The notes: generated by a model from the letters alone, not told the origin. A stretch of 64,000 nt of DNA from Paenibacillus sp. HB172176 (GCF_011947265.1 NZ_JAATHD010000010.1:62001-126000); one strand, 5' to 3'. Shown: positions 8,467 through 17,748, counted from the stretch's first letter. A program made the numbers and translations.

Positions 8467-9279
8467 TCAGGACAGCTCCCGGGCATACGCATCGGGCGGT
8501 TTGCCGACCATCGCCTTGAAGTCCTTGATGAAATGGGCCTGATCGAAATAACCGAGCTCTTGGGCGAGAGCGGTCCAATCGTCGTGCTCTCCCAGCTTCA
8601 TGCGTTCGGCAGCCTCTTGAAGGCGGAAGCGCTTGATGACCCATTTCGGACTAACGCCGATATAGCGGCTGAAGAGACGCTGCAGCGTGCGCACATGAAG
8701 GCTGAAATGTTCAGCGATATTTTCTACGGAGATGACCGAACGCTCCTCGCTGATCCAATCGACAATTAGTCCGGCAAGCTCGGCTTGCTCGTCGCGCTCA
8801 GGAAGTCTCGCAAGCAGGAACCGTTCGGCGGCCTCAGCCATGCTCGCCACGGTATGCTGCTCCAGAATGAAGGCGATATCTTGAGAAGAGGTCTCCACAT
8901 GTCCCTCTAATGGCAGGATCTTATCGTTAAGCTCGGCGACGCTTCGTTTCCAGAACGGGAAGAAGCCGCCAGGCTTGAATTTCACGCCGAGCACCATGCC
9001 TTCATCCTGCAAGGAACGCGTATATGTAGCGCTGGGAATGCCGTAGACGCCCGCGAATCTCTCGTCTCCGATGATTTCGAAGGAGAGATTCACCGACGGG
9101 AAGGAGAGAATCGTCTGCTTGTACGGCGCATGATCTCTGAGATCCCATTTCACCGACCAATAGTTCTCAACGAAAGGCCGGAGCGCGTCTGCAGGCTCGA
9201 ATCGATCCAATTCGAAGTTTTGAAATCCTGCGGCAGGCTTCAGAATGCCTCGGGTAGAATCGGGTTGCTGAGCCGTCAA
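8467..9279 (-). CDS. AraC-family transcriptional regulator
   Basis: A 270-residue regulator. The N-terminal ~150 residues resemble the beta-barrel sensing domain seen in many Bacillales AraC proteins (DUF6597-like), and the last ~100 residues are an AraC helix-turn-helix pair (VENIAEHFSLHVRTLQRLF, then ELGYFDQAHFIKDFK). The TTG start at 9279 is chosen because the sequence AAAGGAGGT lies seven bases before it; an in-frame ATG at 9318 would put that ribosome site inside the gene. It is divergent from the START-like gene at 9419 and probably controls it. Confidence 0.85.
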   Translation of the reverse strand: MTAQQPDSTRGILKPAAGFQNFELDRFEPADALRPFVENYWSVKWDLRDHAPYKQTILSFPSVNLSFEIIGDERFAGVYGIPSATYTRSLQDEGMVLGVKFKPGGFFPFWKRSVAELNDKILPLEGHVETSSQDIAFILEQHTVASMAEAAERFLLARLPERDEQAELAGLIVDWISEERSVISVENIAEHFSLHVRTLQRLFSRYIGVSPKWVIKRFRLQEAAERMKLGEHDDWTALAQELGYFDQAHFIKDFKAMVGKPPDAYARELS

Positions 9280-9418
9280 TGTTGCCACCTCCTTTGAGTT
9301 GATACGGAATTGTCGCAATTTTACAATACGAAGTTTCGATAGCCTATTATCATAGAGATTAGCAATCGCTTACCAACATTGCAACTACTAACCACGTATC
9401 CCCAAGGAGGACATTCCT

Positions 9419-9874
9419 ATGAAACCAGAGTTGAGCTATGTAATCTATGTCGGCACGGAGCCGCAGAAGGTATGGGACGCGCTCGTAAGCCCAGAAGGGG
9501 TGAAGGCGATCTTCTTCGGCTGCGCGCTCGACACCACCTTCGAGATTGGCGCTCCTTACCGTTATATTGGTCCGGGAAGCGAAGGCGACGAGACGGTTCA
9601 TGTCTACGGCAATATTCTTGCGTTCGAGCAGAACAAAGTCATGAGCTATACCGAGCATCCGGGACCGTCCTATAACGAGAATCACGCCAATCTTGAAACG
9701 CGAGTTACCCTGACGCTTGATCAGGTTGGCAACAGCACCAAGGTTACGCTCATCAATGATGAGTGGCCGGATGATCATCCTTCCTACGAGAGAACGCGGG
9801 AGAGCTGGCCGATCATTATGAGCAATGTGAAGACGTACGCCGAGACGGGCAAGACGATGGATATGGGCTTCTAG
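9419..9874 (+). CDS. SRPBCC (START/AHSA1-like) domain protein
   Basis: A 151-residue single-domain protein of the AHSA1-like SRPBCC superfamily, a helix-grip fold that binds hydrophobic ligands. The typical start (YVGTEPQKVWDALVSPEGVKAIFFG) and the C-terminal helix (ESWPIIMSNVKTYAETG) are present. The ribosome site AAGGAGGACATTCCT precedes ATG 9419. It lies opposite the AraC regulator across a 140-base intergenic region. No enzymatic residues can be assigned; such proteins often accompany stress or antibiotic-response regulators. Confidence 0.85.
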   Translation: MKPELSYVIYVGTEPQKVWDALVSPEGVKAIFFGCALDTTFEIGAPYRYIGPGSEGDETVHVYGNILAFEQNKVMSYTEHPGPSYNENHANLETRVTLTLDQVGNSTKVTLINDEWPDDHPSYERTRESWPIIMSNVKTYAETGKTMDMGF

Positions 9875-9909
9875 ATTTTTGTACGCGCAGCAAAATAGAC
9901 TTTCCCCGG

Positions 9910-9938
9910 GCCGGCGTTGATTCATGAATCGCGCCGGC
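9910..9938 (+). terminator. Terminator-like hairpin after the SRPBCC gene
   Basis: GCCGGCG (9910-9916) pairs with CGCCGGC (9932-9938), with an inner palindrome GATTCATGAATC. Only a weak T-rich tail follows. Confidence 0.65.
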
Positions 9939-10050
9939 TTATTCGTATTCTCATATCCAATCGATTAATTTGACCCTGAATGCAACCAAATCATTAGCCG
10001 CATCGTCTAAATAGATGAATATATTTCCATGATCAGAGGGGGAGTATGAA

Positions 10051-12504
10051 TTGAAGTCGAACAGAATGAAAAAAACGGCGCTTGTGTGGACCGCTGCCAT
10101 GCTGGCAGGAGCTTTGACTTTGCCTGCTGCGGCCTACGCAGCCGACAAACCGACAATGGGGATGGCGAATGATATGGACGGAGACATGTTCAGCGGGGCG
10201 GCAGGAGAAAGCGTGAATGCGGTTTCCGGCTCCGGCGGCGACGGAACATCGGGAGCTGCTGGCATTCCGGAGGAAAGCGGGGACGCCTCAGAAGCGAAAA
10301 TCTCGAAGGAACAAGCAGAGAAGCTGATTCGTCAATATGTCAGCGTGCCGAAGGAGTATGTCCTTCAGAATACGAGTTATGGCTCCTATAAGCTAGTGAA
10401 TGGCGAGCAAAATCGATGGTCGATGGACTTCGTGAAGCGGGTGAACGGCAAACAAACGGGCAGCATTAATGCTTCCATCGATGCGGACAGCGGTCAATTG
10501 CTGAGCTTCTATTCGTATACGAACAACCCCAATGCGAAGCCGACTTATCCGCTTGAGGTAGATCGCGAAGCGGCTAAGGGGCTTGCTGAGACATTCATTA
10601 GCCAGGTCGCGCCGGACTACGCGAACCAGTTGGCCTTCAATGCGGATTACGGCAAGCAGCTGCTGCCTCCGTTGTCCGGCGAGGTTCGTCATCAACTGCG
10701 CTTCGAGCGAGTCGTGAACGGCATTGCCTTTCCTGCCAATTACATAGACATGGAGTTCAACAGCGACGGGCAGGCACTCAGCTTTCAAATGCAATGGGAC
10801 GACACGATTGAGTTCGGGAAGGCTTCCGGGCATCTGACACAGGAGCAAGCCCAAGCGGCTATGCTGGAGGCGGCCGATCCTGAACTGCATTATATCAAGC
10901 TGTACGGTGGAAACGGCAGCCAGTCGTCGACTGCGCTCAGCTACGAGCTGCCAGCCTTCGCAATCGACGCGGCTTCGGGAGAGAGGATGGACGATGCCCG
11001 GTTATCTTATTACCGTTACGGCGAGTTATCGGAAACGCCCCTGACCGACGCTCCGCTCGGGTCTCGACCGAAGCCCGGCAAGATATCGGAGGAGCAAGCG
11101 ATTGCGAGTGTGGAGACGGCGTTCGGCAAGCTGCCGGCGGGAGCGGAGCTGCAGTCCTCCAACTATAATGAAAATAAGAATGAGAACGGCGGCGTCAGTT
11201 CACAGTGGTATTTGGGGTGGACGGTGAAGAAGGACGGCAAGGAGGTCGGCTCGATCTCCGCTGCGGTGGACGGCAGCACGGGCACCGTTCAGAGCTATAA
11301 TCAATATGAATTCAATCAAAGCCAGGCTTCGACTTCCTCCTCCGTTACGCTGGAGCAAGCCGAGATGAAGGCTGCCGCGACGGTGAAGAGGCTGTTGCCT
11401 TGGTTGACTGACGAGTTGTATGAGAACGAGCTTAAGGCAGAGCAATACGAAGGCCGCTTGCCGGAGGATATCGGTTCGTACTATATCCGATTCACGCACA
11501 AGGTGCATGACGCGATTGTTGACTATGACAGCGTCAACGTAACGATCGATGCGCTCACTGGAGAGGTGCGCAGCTTCGATGCCAATTTGTCGGACGACAG
11601 CTATCCGCAATTTGCGCCTAAGACGATATCGGCGGAAGCCGCGACCGAGAAGTGGCTTGATTATTATGACACCAAGCTGGAATATCGCTTGAATCAACAG
11701 TACAGGCTTGGCGGTCAGCCGATTCCGCTGGAGAAATACAAGCTGATGTTGGCGTCCGGAGAACAGATAAGCGATAAAGTGGAGCAAGACGTCACAATCG
11801 AGCTTGTCTACCAGCTCGAGTCGAAGCCGGTGCAGGAGAGCGTATTCCTGGACGCGACAACAGGTGAGTGGAGAAGCCGGGACACAGGAGATGTAACCAC
11901 GCTGGAGCTGCCCGTGGCTACGGATGCGGAAGGTCATTGGGCCGAAGAGTCGCTTCAACTCATGGTAGCTTACAAGGCGCTTGATCTGGTCGACGGCAAG
12001 GTACGGCCGAACGAGCTTATTACAAGGGGCGAGCTGATCAAGATGCTCGTGCTCGCGAGCAGCGGAGGAAGGTTCTATAGCTATGCAATGGATGATGCGG
12101 CGGACGGTGCGGCATCTCAGGCTTCCTTCAAAGATGTGGCGGCAAATTCCGATTTCTTCGCTTATGTCGAGAGTGCGCTCGATCAGAATTTGATCGATAT
12201 CGGCGACGGCTCCTTCAATCCCGATGCGAATGTGTCGCGCGATGAGATGTCGGGGTTGATTGTCAGAGCGCTGGGCTACAATACACTCGCTCAGTATGAT
12301 TATATCTTCAACTCCAGCTTCAAGGACGAAGCGGACATCGAGGGCAAAGGTCAGGCCGCAATCGTGGTCGGGCTCAAGATTATGAGCCTCGCGGACGGCA
12401 AGTTCCTGCCGCTGAAGAAGGTGACGAGAGCGGAGGCGTCCATCGCGTTCTTCCGTTACCTGCAGAAGCGGGCCGAGTTGCAGGAGGCTCCGCTGAGGAT
12501 GTAG
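10051..12504 (+). CDS. S-layer-anchored protein with YcdB/YcdC-type repeats
   Basis: An 817-residue secreted cell-surface protein. Residues 1-31 are a signal peptide ending AYA. A short Gly/Ser-rich segment precedes two or more PepSY/YcdB-YcdC-type repeats, whose starts are recognisable as SKEQAEKLIRQYV (~residue 84) and SEEQAIASVETAF (~residue 345). From about residue 626 three S-layer homology motifs follow (AEGHWAEESLQLM; RDEMSGLIVRALGY; VTRAEASIAFFRYL), which bind pyruvylated wall polysaccharide. The TTG start at 10051 is preferred because GAGGGGGAG lies 8 bases upstream; the ATG at 10066 is too far from it. PepSY-type domains are thought to inhibit peptidases; the specific role here is unknown. 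Confidence 0.85.
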   Translation: MKSNRMKKTALVWTAAMLAGALTLPAAAYAADKPTMGMANDMDGDMFSGAAGESVNAVSGSGGDGTSGAAGIPEESGDASEAKISKEQAEKLIRQYVSVPKEYVLQNTSYGSYKLVNGEQNRWSMDFVKRVNGKQTGSINASIDADSGQLLSFYSYTNNPNAKPTYPLEVDREAAKGLAETFISQVAPDYANQLAFNADYGKQLLPPLSGEVRHQLRFERVVNGIAFPANYIDMEFNSDGQALSFQMQWDDTIEFGKASGHLTQEQAQAAMLEAADPELHYIKLYGGNGSQSSTALSYELPAFAIDAASGERMDDARLSYYRYGELSETPLTDAPLGSRPKPGKISEEQAIASVETAFGKLPAGAELQSSNYNENKNENGGVSSQWYLGWTVKKDGKEVGSISAAVDGSTGTVQSYNQYEFNQSQASTSSSVTLEQAEMKAAATVKRLLPWLTDELYENELKAEQYEGRLPEDIGSYYIRFTHKVHDAIVDYDSVNVTIDALTGEVRSFDANLSDDSYPQFAPKTISAEAATEKWLDYYDTKLEYRLNQQYRLGGQPIPLEKYKLMLASGEQISDKVEQDVTIELVYQLESKPVQESVFLDATTGEWRSRDTGDVTTLELPVATDAEGHWAEESLQLMVAYKALDLVDGKVRPNELITRGELIKMLVLASSGGRFYSYAMDDAADGAASQASFKDVAANSDFFAYVESALDQNLIDIGDGSFNPDANVSRDEMSGLIVRALGYNTLAQYDYIFNSSFKDEADIEGKGQAAIVVGLKIMSLADGKFLPLKKVTRAEASIAFFRYLQKRAELQEAPLRM

Positions 12505-12509
12505 CATAA

Positions 12510-12621
12510 GATCTCACGATCCAACTGACCGACGAGATGCTGAAGGGAGAATTCTGGATTGCGAATGAAGAGCAGCATCTTCGACTATGAGCGGATTGTC
12601 GCCTTGCTCAAGGGAGATTAA
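12510..12621 (+). pseudogene. Possible remnant of a short reading frame
   Basis: Just after the S-layer gene a frame from 12510 reads ITIQLTDEMLKGEFWIANEE and stops at 12590. An overlapping frame from 12559 continues with FDYERIVALLKGD and stops at 12621. Together they look like one coding end broken by a frameshift. No family is recognised and no ribosome site is seen; chance is a real alternative. Confidence 0.25.
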
Positions 12622-12699
12622 TCGCTCGAAGCAGAGGCAGTGAGCGTACTGAATCAAAGCCAAGACAGCTGTAAAGGGTTAAAATGATGAGGTTGCAAG

Positions 12700-12736
12700 G
12701 CGCCTTCTCTCTAAAACTGGAGAGGGGGCGTTTTTG
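12700..12736 (+). terminator. Rho-independent terminator
   Basis: GCGCCTTCTCTC pairs with GGAGAGGGGGCG around TAAAACT, followed by TTTTT. It ends the S-layer gene transcript. Confidence 0.8.
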
Positions 12737-12751
12737 CTGTGCGCAATGCGA

Positions 12752-12834
12752 GAATTTTCACCCCGAAATCGTAGAAATGTACCCCTCGAACCGATAGGAA
12801 TATCCCCCGCCAAATGAGAGGAATGTACCCCCGA
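12752..12834. repeat. Four degenerate direct repeats upstream of a sugar-importer gene
   Basis: Four 13-base units resembling GAATGTACCCCCG (AATTTTCACCCCG, AAATGTACCCCTC, GAATATCCCCCGC, GAATGTACCCCCG) recur every 22-24 bases. The last ends about 20 bases before a -35-like TTGACG (12852-12857), which is followed by a -10-like TAACAT. The even spacing suggests binding sites or an intergenic repeat. Confidence 0.45.
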
Positions 12835-12952
12835 AAAAGCCGTCCAATCCGTTGACGAAGGCTGTGTTTATGCCCTAACATTTTGAGTGTAGCCCGATCG
12901 GAAACGAGTGGGGCGATTCCAAATCTAATTCATTTTGAGGGGGATTTTACAC

Positions 12953-14305
12953 ATGAAGAAGTCGGCATTTACGCTTGTAAGCTTGCTGCTGGTGATGACG
13001 ATGTTCCTGGCAGCCTGCGGCAACAACGGCAATAATAACAACGGCGGGAACACGGGGAATAATACCGGTACGGCAACGAGTACACCGGAACCGACAAAAG
13101 AGCCTGAGAAAGAGCCCGACCCGGTTAAGCTTCGCGTCTTCTCGACCTTCGGCGGCACGGACGCCGCTCGCGACGCCTTCCAGGCGAGACTGGACGCCTT
13201 CACGGCGGCCAATCCGAATGTAACGATCGAGAACGACACGATGTCGGCCAATGATGACGGCTTCCGTACGAAGGTCAACACGGACATGACAAGCGGCAAC
13301 GAGCCGGACCTGCTCTTCTATTTCATCGGCACGGACGCGCAGGACATTATCGACGCCGGGAAAGTCGTTCCAATGGACGATATCCTTGCTTCCGATCCGG
13401 AGTGGAAGGACGGCTTCGCGCCAGCGGCGCTGGATTTCGCCAAGACGGGCGACGGCCACATCTATGCGATTCCTTTGACAGGCTACTATGAAGGTCTGTT
13501 CGTGAACAAGAAGCTGTTCGAGGACAACAACGTGGAGCTTCCTACCGATTGGGACAAAATGAAAGCAGCCGTATCCGCATTCGCGGCGAAAGGCATTACG
13601 CCTCTGGCGGGTCCGTTCGACCAATCCCACTACCTGATTGAGCATTTCGTGCTTGGCGCGGCCGGAACGGGTCATAACGCTGGTCTGTTGAACGGCATCG
13701 ATCCGAACTGGGAGAAGGGCCTTGCGGCGATGAAGGAGCTGTACGATCTGGGCGCATTCCCTAAGGATGCCGCGACTATCGATCTTGGCATGGCGAGCAA
13801 CTACTACAGCCAAGGACTCGCGGCGATGATCATAGAAGGCTCATGGGCAATCGGCGGTTGGGCGGATGATGTCAAGAACAATACAACGGTGCTTCCTTTC
13901 CCTGCAATCCCTGGAGGTGCGGGAACAGGCAAAGATGTCATCGGCGGATTCGGATCGGGCTTCTATATGTCGAAAGCCGCTTATGATAATGCAGCCAAGA
14001 AGGACGCAACGATTGCACTGCTTAAGTTCATGACCAACAAGGACAGCATTACCGAGATTGCGACGGCTAATGGCGGTACTCCAGCAGGCAAGGATATTCA
14101 AATCGAAGGCTTGCCTCAAGCGGCGTTGGACGGCTTCAAGATGGTGGCGGACGCAACCTCCGTGAACGCTCCGATCGACAGCCAGGTGGATCCGGAGACC
14201 TTCACCACGCTTCGCGGCACGATTCAGCCGGTATTGACGGGCAAGATGACGCCGATGGAGGCTCTGGAGAAAGCGCAGAAGGTCGAAGTGGAAGCGAAGA
14301 AGTAA
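12953..14305 (+). CDS. Sugar ABC transporter solute-binding lipoprotein
   Basis: A 450-residue family 1 binding protein. The signal sequence ends in the lipobox FLAAC, followed by an Asn/Gly-rich spacer and a PEPTKEPEKEPDP linker that lifts the domain off the membrane. The mature part has the MalE-like two-lobe pattern. The ATG at 12953 follows TTTTGAGGGGG with a 9-base gap; the longer frame from 12935 begins inside that ribosome site. Its permeases lie at 15115 and 15996, about 800 bases away across repeats, so separate expression is possible. The substrate is unknown. Confidence 0.88.
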   Translation: MKKSAFTLVSLLLVMTMFLAACGNNGNNNNGGNTGNNTGTATSTPEPTKEPEKEPDPVKLRVFSTFGGTDAARDAFQARLDAFTAANPNVTIENDTMSANDDGFRTKVNTDMTSGNEPDLLFYFIGTDAQDIIDAGKVVPMDDILASDPEWKDGFAPAALDFAKTGDGHIYAIPLTGYYEGLFVNKKLFEDNNVELPTDWDKMKAAVSAFAAKGITPLAGPFDQSHYLIEHFVLGAAGTGHNAGLLNGIDPNWEKGLAAMKELYDLGAFPKDAATIDLGMASNYYSQGLAAMIIEGSWAIGGWADDVKNNTTVLPFPAIPGGAGTGKDVIGGFGSGFYMSKAAYDNAAKKDATIALLKFMTNKDSITEIATANGGTPAGKDIQIEGLPQAALDGFKMVADATSVNAPIDSQVDPETFTTLRGTIQPVLTGKMTPMEALEKAQKVEVEAKK

Positions 14306-14309
14306 GCTG

Positions 14310-14535
14310 GAGTTGGGAAGCGCGTGAGAGTAAGCGCGAGCGAGTAAGAGGAATCAAACAAGTAAGAGGAGTAAGTAAGAGTAATTCGGTAAGTGACAGT
14401 AAGGTAAGCGAGTAAGGCAAACAAGTAAGCGAGTGAGAGCAAGGCGAGTGAGGCAAGTAAGTGAGTGAGAGCAAGGTAAGCGAGCAAAGCAAACAATTAA
14501 GTGAGTGAGAGCAAGAGAAAGTTACAAAGCAAGTA
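14310..14535. repeat. Degenerate AAGTAAGCGAGTGAGAGC-type tandem repeat
   Basis: Most of this stretch is built from GTAAG, GAGTGAGAG and CAAG words in roughly 20-30-base imperfect units. It is strongly purine-rich on the + strand and has no convincing gene. Confidence 0.7.
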
Positions 14536-14620
14536 AAAGCCATGCAGCGGGATGCCTTTGGGAAAAAAGGAAAGCTGCTTGTAAGGTCGAAGGCAAGACG
14601 CAATTGGCAAAATGGAGGAT

Positions 14621-14652
14621 GTCGCCGCCCCTCTGCCTTCACGGGCGGCGAC
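14621..14652 (+). terminator. Strong hairpin, possible terminator of the binding-protein mRNA
   Basis: GTCGCCGCCC (14621-14630) pairs perfectly with GGGCGGCGAC (14643-14652) around a 12-base loop. No T-run follows, so it may be an mRNA stabiliser rather than a terminator. Confidence 0.5.
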
Positions 14653-14660
14653 AATATCTG

Positions 14661-14843
14661 TAACGGACATCTGCGACCGTTAGAAGTTGGTTTGAGCCTA
14701 TTTGGATTTCTAACGGACATTTGATCCGCTTAGCGGGCTAAATGAGCTAAGTTTGCGCCTTTTTTATCCGCTAAGGTGACGAAATGTCCGTTAGAGCAAA
14801 TGGATGCTGAAAAAAGCAGTCTAAGGAGACCAAATGTCCGTTA
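14661..14843. repeat. Four-arm nested palindromic element, family A copy 2
   Basis: Four 23-base arms start at 14661, 14711, 14771 and 14821. The first two begin TAACGGACAT; the last two are the reverse complement ending ATGTCCGTTA. The 50-60-50 pitch equals that of copy 1 at 8151-8333, while the spacers differ. The element lies between a binding-protein gene and its permeases. Confidence 0.88.
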
Positions 14844-14870
14844 GAGCTTTAGCCGTAGCTGTAGCTGGAG

Positions 14871-14934
14871 CTAGAGCAAGTGCAGGTGCAGGTGCAGGAG
14901 CAAGTGCAAGTGCAGGTGCAGGTGCAGGTGCTGC
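14871..14934. repeat. Hexanucleotide microsatellite (GCAGGT/GCAAGT)n
   Basis: About ten GCAGGT, GCAAGT or GCAGGA units in a row, flanked by GTAGCT/GGAGCT words. Such tracts change length by slippage. It lies about 180 bases before the permease gene. Confidence 0.85.
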
Positions 14935-15114
14935 ACTTCATAGACAGATGAAGTCCGTTATAGCCGTAGTGCAACTGCTGCATTTGATAGTCAGATGTAT
15001 AGACAGATGTAGTTCTTTTGAGCATGTGCAAGTGCCCGTTTTTTTCAAGGAAGCCACAGCCGTTACTGCATAATCAGCTTGCGCAACAACAAATAAACAT
15101 CAAAGGTGATAAGG

Positions 15115-15972
15115 ATGAAGGGTGATCGAAAGTATATTTTGATGTTTTTGCTGCCCGCAGCTGCCATCATGTCCATCTTCTTATATTATCCGTTCTTCAA
15201 GAGCGTGTTCTTCAGCTTCTTCCGAACGAAAGGTTTCTTCGAGAAAACCTTCATAGGCTTCGACAATTATGTGAGGATGTTCTCCGACGGAGAGCTAGGC
15301 GCCTCCACTCTTCATACATTAGAACTCATGGTATACGTCATCGTGTTCCAGGTCGGCATTGCCTTGCTGCTTGCGGTGCTTGTCGATAACATCACGTTCG
15401 GCAAGAGCTTCTTCCGCATCGTGCTGTTCTTCCCAGTTGTTATCTCGGGCACGGCGATCGCGCTGTTGTTTGTGTTATTTTACAACTACCAATTCGGTCT
15501 GCTGAATACGATTCTGGCGCATTTCGGCGTGGAGAAGGTGCTATGGCTTGGCGAGCATACGGCGCTGAAGGCGATTGCCGTTCCGACCGTATGGCATTAC
15601 GTGGGCTTCTATTTCGTCCTGTTCCTGACGGCGATGTCGAAGATCCCGGCGGATTTCTACGAGGCGGCGAAGCTGGAGGGCATTACGGGCGTGAAGAAAA
15701 CGTTCCAACTGACGATTCCGCTCATCATGAGCGACATCAAGGTTGTCATCACACTGGCGATAACAGGCACGCTCAAGGTGTTCGAATTCATCTTCGTGCT
15801 CTCCAGAGGTCAGAACGGCACGGAGGTGCTTGGAACCTATATGTACAAGCGGGCGCTCGTCGATCAGAATTTCGGCTATGGCTCCACTATCGCGATCTAT
15901 ATCGTCGTGTTCGGCGTTCTGCTGTCGCTGCTGGCGAATCGTGTGCTGAAGAGAGAGGAAATCACATACTAA
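15115..15972 (+). CDS. Sugar ABC transporter permease (MalF/UgpA-type)
   Basis: A 285-residue CUT1 permease. Six hydrophobic segments are visible, the first at about residues 8-28, and the ATPase-contact loop reads EAAKLEGITGVKKTFQLTIP. The ATG at 15115 is preferred over the GTG at 15106 because AAAGGTG lies six bases upstream. It is followed 23 bases later by the second permease. The distance to the binding protein is unusual for such an operon. Confidence 0.9.
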   Translation: MKGDRKYILMFLLPAAAIMSIFLYYPFFKSVFFSFFRTKGFFEKTFIGFDNYVRMFSDGELGASTLHTLELMVYVIVFQVGIALLLAVLVDNITFGKSFFRIVLFFPVVISGTAIALLFVLFYNYQFGLLNTILAHFGVEKVLWLGEHTALKAIAVPTVWHYVGFYFVLFLTAMSKIPADFYEAAKLEGITGVKKTFQLTIPLIMSDIKVVITLAITGTLKVFEFIFVLSRGQNGTEVLGTYMYKRALVDQNFGYGSTIAIYIVVFGVLLSLLANRVLKREEITY

Positions 15973-15995
15973 GCAAGCAATAGGGGTGTACGATT

Positions 15996-16871
15996 ATGCA
16001 GCCAAATGTAAGAGGACAGCTTCACATGCCGCATTCGAGGGCAAAACGCAAAATTCAGACGGGCGCCTTCCTGTCCTATTTGATCCTGAGCGCTTGGTCG
16101 TTCACGACGATCTATGCCTTGTTCTGGCTCGTGAACAATTCCTTCAAGATCTCGAGCGACGTCATGAACAGCTCCTTCAAGCTCGCTTGGAACCCGATAA
16201 CGGTGAATTATACCGCGGCGTTCGACCGCATTAATATCGGACGCAGCTATCTCAACAGCTTGATCATGTCGGGCGGCGTGGTGCTGCTTGTGCTGCTGTT
16301 CGGCGGCCTTGCCGCCTATGTGCTGGCGAGATTCAGATTCCGGGGGAGATCGGCGATCTTTTCGATTCTATATGCAAGTCTGCTGATTCCAGCCTTCGCT
16401 ACCGTTGTTCCCGTCTATGAGCTGCTGATCAAATGGAGCCTGGTCAACACCTACGGAGGCTTGATCTTCCCGCAGACGGCGGGCAACTTGACCTTCGCCA
16501 TCCTGGTGCTGGCGGGCTATATGTCCACGATTCCGAAGGAGCTCGAGGAAGCGGCCTTCATCGACGGCTGCAACCGCTGGAGCATGTTCGTGAAGATTTT
16601 CATGCCGGTATCGAAGCCGGCCTTCGCCTCCGCGAGCATCTTCGTATTCCTGTGGTCGTACAACGATCTGTTCTCGGCTTTGATTTTCGTGAACAAGGAT
16701 AATGTGCGTCCGATCGTGGCTCTGCTGAGCGAAATCAGTTCGCAATACGGCACGGACTTCGGCCTCATGGCGACTGCTGTGTCGCTCACTGTCGTGCCGG
16801 TGCTGATTGTGTACTTGTTCATTCAGCGCTTTATCGAGCAGGGGCTGACGGAGGGCGCGGTGAAGGGGTAG
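15996..16871 (+). CDS. Sugar ABC transporter permease (MalG/UgpE-type)
   Basis: A 291-residue membrane subunit that pairs with the preceding permease. The EAA loop EEAAFIDGCNRWSMFVKIFM is visible, and the protein ends QGLTEGAVKG as MalG-type permeases do. The start ATG 15996 has AGGGGTG nine bases upstream. No ATPase gene follows. Confidence 0.9.
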   Translation: MQPNVRGQLHMPHSRAKRKIQTGAFLSYLILSAWSFTTIYALFWLVNNSFKISSDVMNSSFKLAWNPITVNYTAAFDRINIGRSYLNSLIMSGGVVLLVLLFGGLAAYVLARFRFRGRSAIFSILYASLLIPAFATVVPVYELLIKWSLVNTYGGLIFPQTAGNLTFAILVLAGYMSTIPKELEEAAFIDGCNRWSMFVKIFMPVSKPAFASASIFVFLWSYNDLFSALIFVNKDNVRPIVALLSEISSQYGTDFGLMATAVSLTVVPVLIVYLFIQRFIEQGLTEGAVKG

Positions 16872-16878
16872 CAGAACC

Positions 16879-17060
16879 TAACGAAGACTCATAACGTTAA
16901 TCTCATCCAGCCGCACTTTGTATAAATCTAACGAAGACTTATATCGTTATTACGGCAAAAAAGCGATTTTGCAGCTAAATAACGGCAAATAAGGTTATAA
17001 ATATTCGTTAGATTTCTAATCATGCAGAATAATGACTAATAACGTTATGAGGATTCGTTA
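16879..17060. repeat. Four-arm nested palindromic element, family B copy 1
   Basis: Four 21-base arms start at 16879, 16929, 16990 and 17040. The first two read TAACGAAGACT then ATAACGTTA or ATATCGTTA; the last two are inverted (TAACGTTATGA then ATTCGTTA). The pitch is 50-61-50. It follows the second sugar permease. The rest of the 16872-17196 gap holds no recognisable gene. Confidence 0.88.
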
Positions 17061-17196
17061 GCGTTTAAGCTCTTCATCGAGCGTTCCAACTTTTCATCGA
17101 ATGCGAAGTTTGCGTCGACTCCATATTTTTAACGGCGGCAGCTCTGAATGAGATCATAAAGTGATAGCGCAAAAGCCTCGGTAATCAGCCTGGCAG

Positions 17197-17748
17197 TTAA
17201 CGAATGGGCGTATAACGGAGCACCATGACGCCGGAGGCGAAGGAATTGGTTCCGCTCAGCTTCAGATTCAGCCGATCATGAATCCCCCCCAATAGTCGAG
17301 GACCGCGTCCAGCGACGATTGGCTGTATCAGAAAATGATACTCATCCACCAAGCCTAGTTGCGCCAAGGTGGAACCAAGGCCGGGCCCGCCGTTAACGAT
17401 CAGCCTCTTCCCTTCCTCTATAAGCTTCGGCACCTCCTCGGAAACGGCCCCCTTCAACAAGAAAGAGTTCTGCCACGTCACTTCATCCAGCGTCCGCGAG
17501 AAGACGTACTTGGTTTTCTGATCGAGCTTTCGCGCATAGTCGACCATGAATGGAGGGCCTTCGCCGCTTCGAGCAACGGCCGGCCAGAACTCTTCCATGA
17601 GCTGGTAGATTTTACGGCCTGCAAGCAAACCGTCAGAGAGGTCCATCAGGTCCTCTGTATAGCGATGCAGTTCCTCGTCCGCTATAACCTGTGTGTGGTC
17701 GCAGCAACCGTCCAGAGTCACATTCATCATCAGAATGACACGTCCCAT
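17197..17748 (-). CDS. RibD C-terminal domain (dihydrofolate reductase-like) protein
   Basis: A 183-residue protein of the RibD-C/YyaP-YwjB group, a DHFR-like fold that binds NADPH. The start (MGRVILMMNVTLDG), the LLAGRKIYQLMEEFWP stretch and the nucleotide-binding RLIVNGGPGLGSTLAQLGL are typical. The ATG at 17748 is chosen because AAGGGGGA lies six bases upstream; the frame continues to 17913 but without conserved sequence. It stands alone on the minus strand. The natural substrate of this group is mostly unknown, so no reaction is assigned. Confidence 0.85.
   Translation of the reverse strand: MGRVILMMNVTLDGCCDHTQVIADEELHRYTEDLMDLSDGLLAGRKIYQLMEEFWPAVARSGEGPPFMVDYARKLDQKTKYVFSRTLDEVTWQNSFLLKGAVSEEVPKLIEEGKRLIVNGGPGLGSTLAQLGLVDEYHFLIQPIVAGRGPRLLGGIHDRLNLKLSGTNSFASGVMVLRYTPIR

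Noticed and set aside
8245..8769. Open frame running through the GATGCCAG repeats into the AraC gene
   Set aside because: Its first part is repeat sequence and its second part is antisense to the AraC helix-turn-helix; no ribosome site is present.
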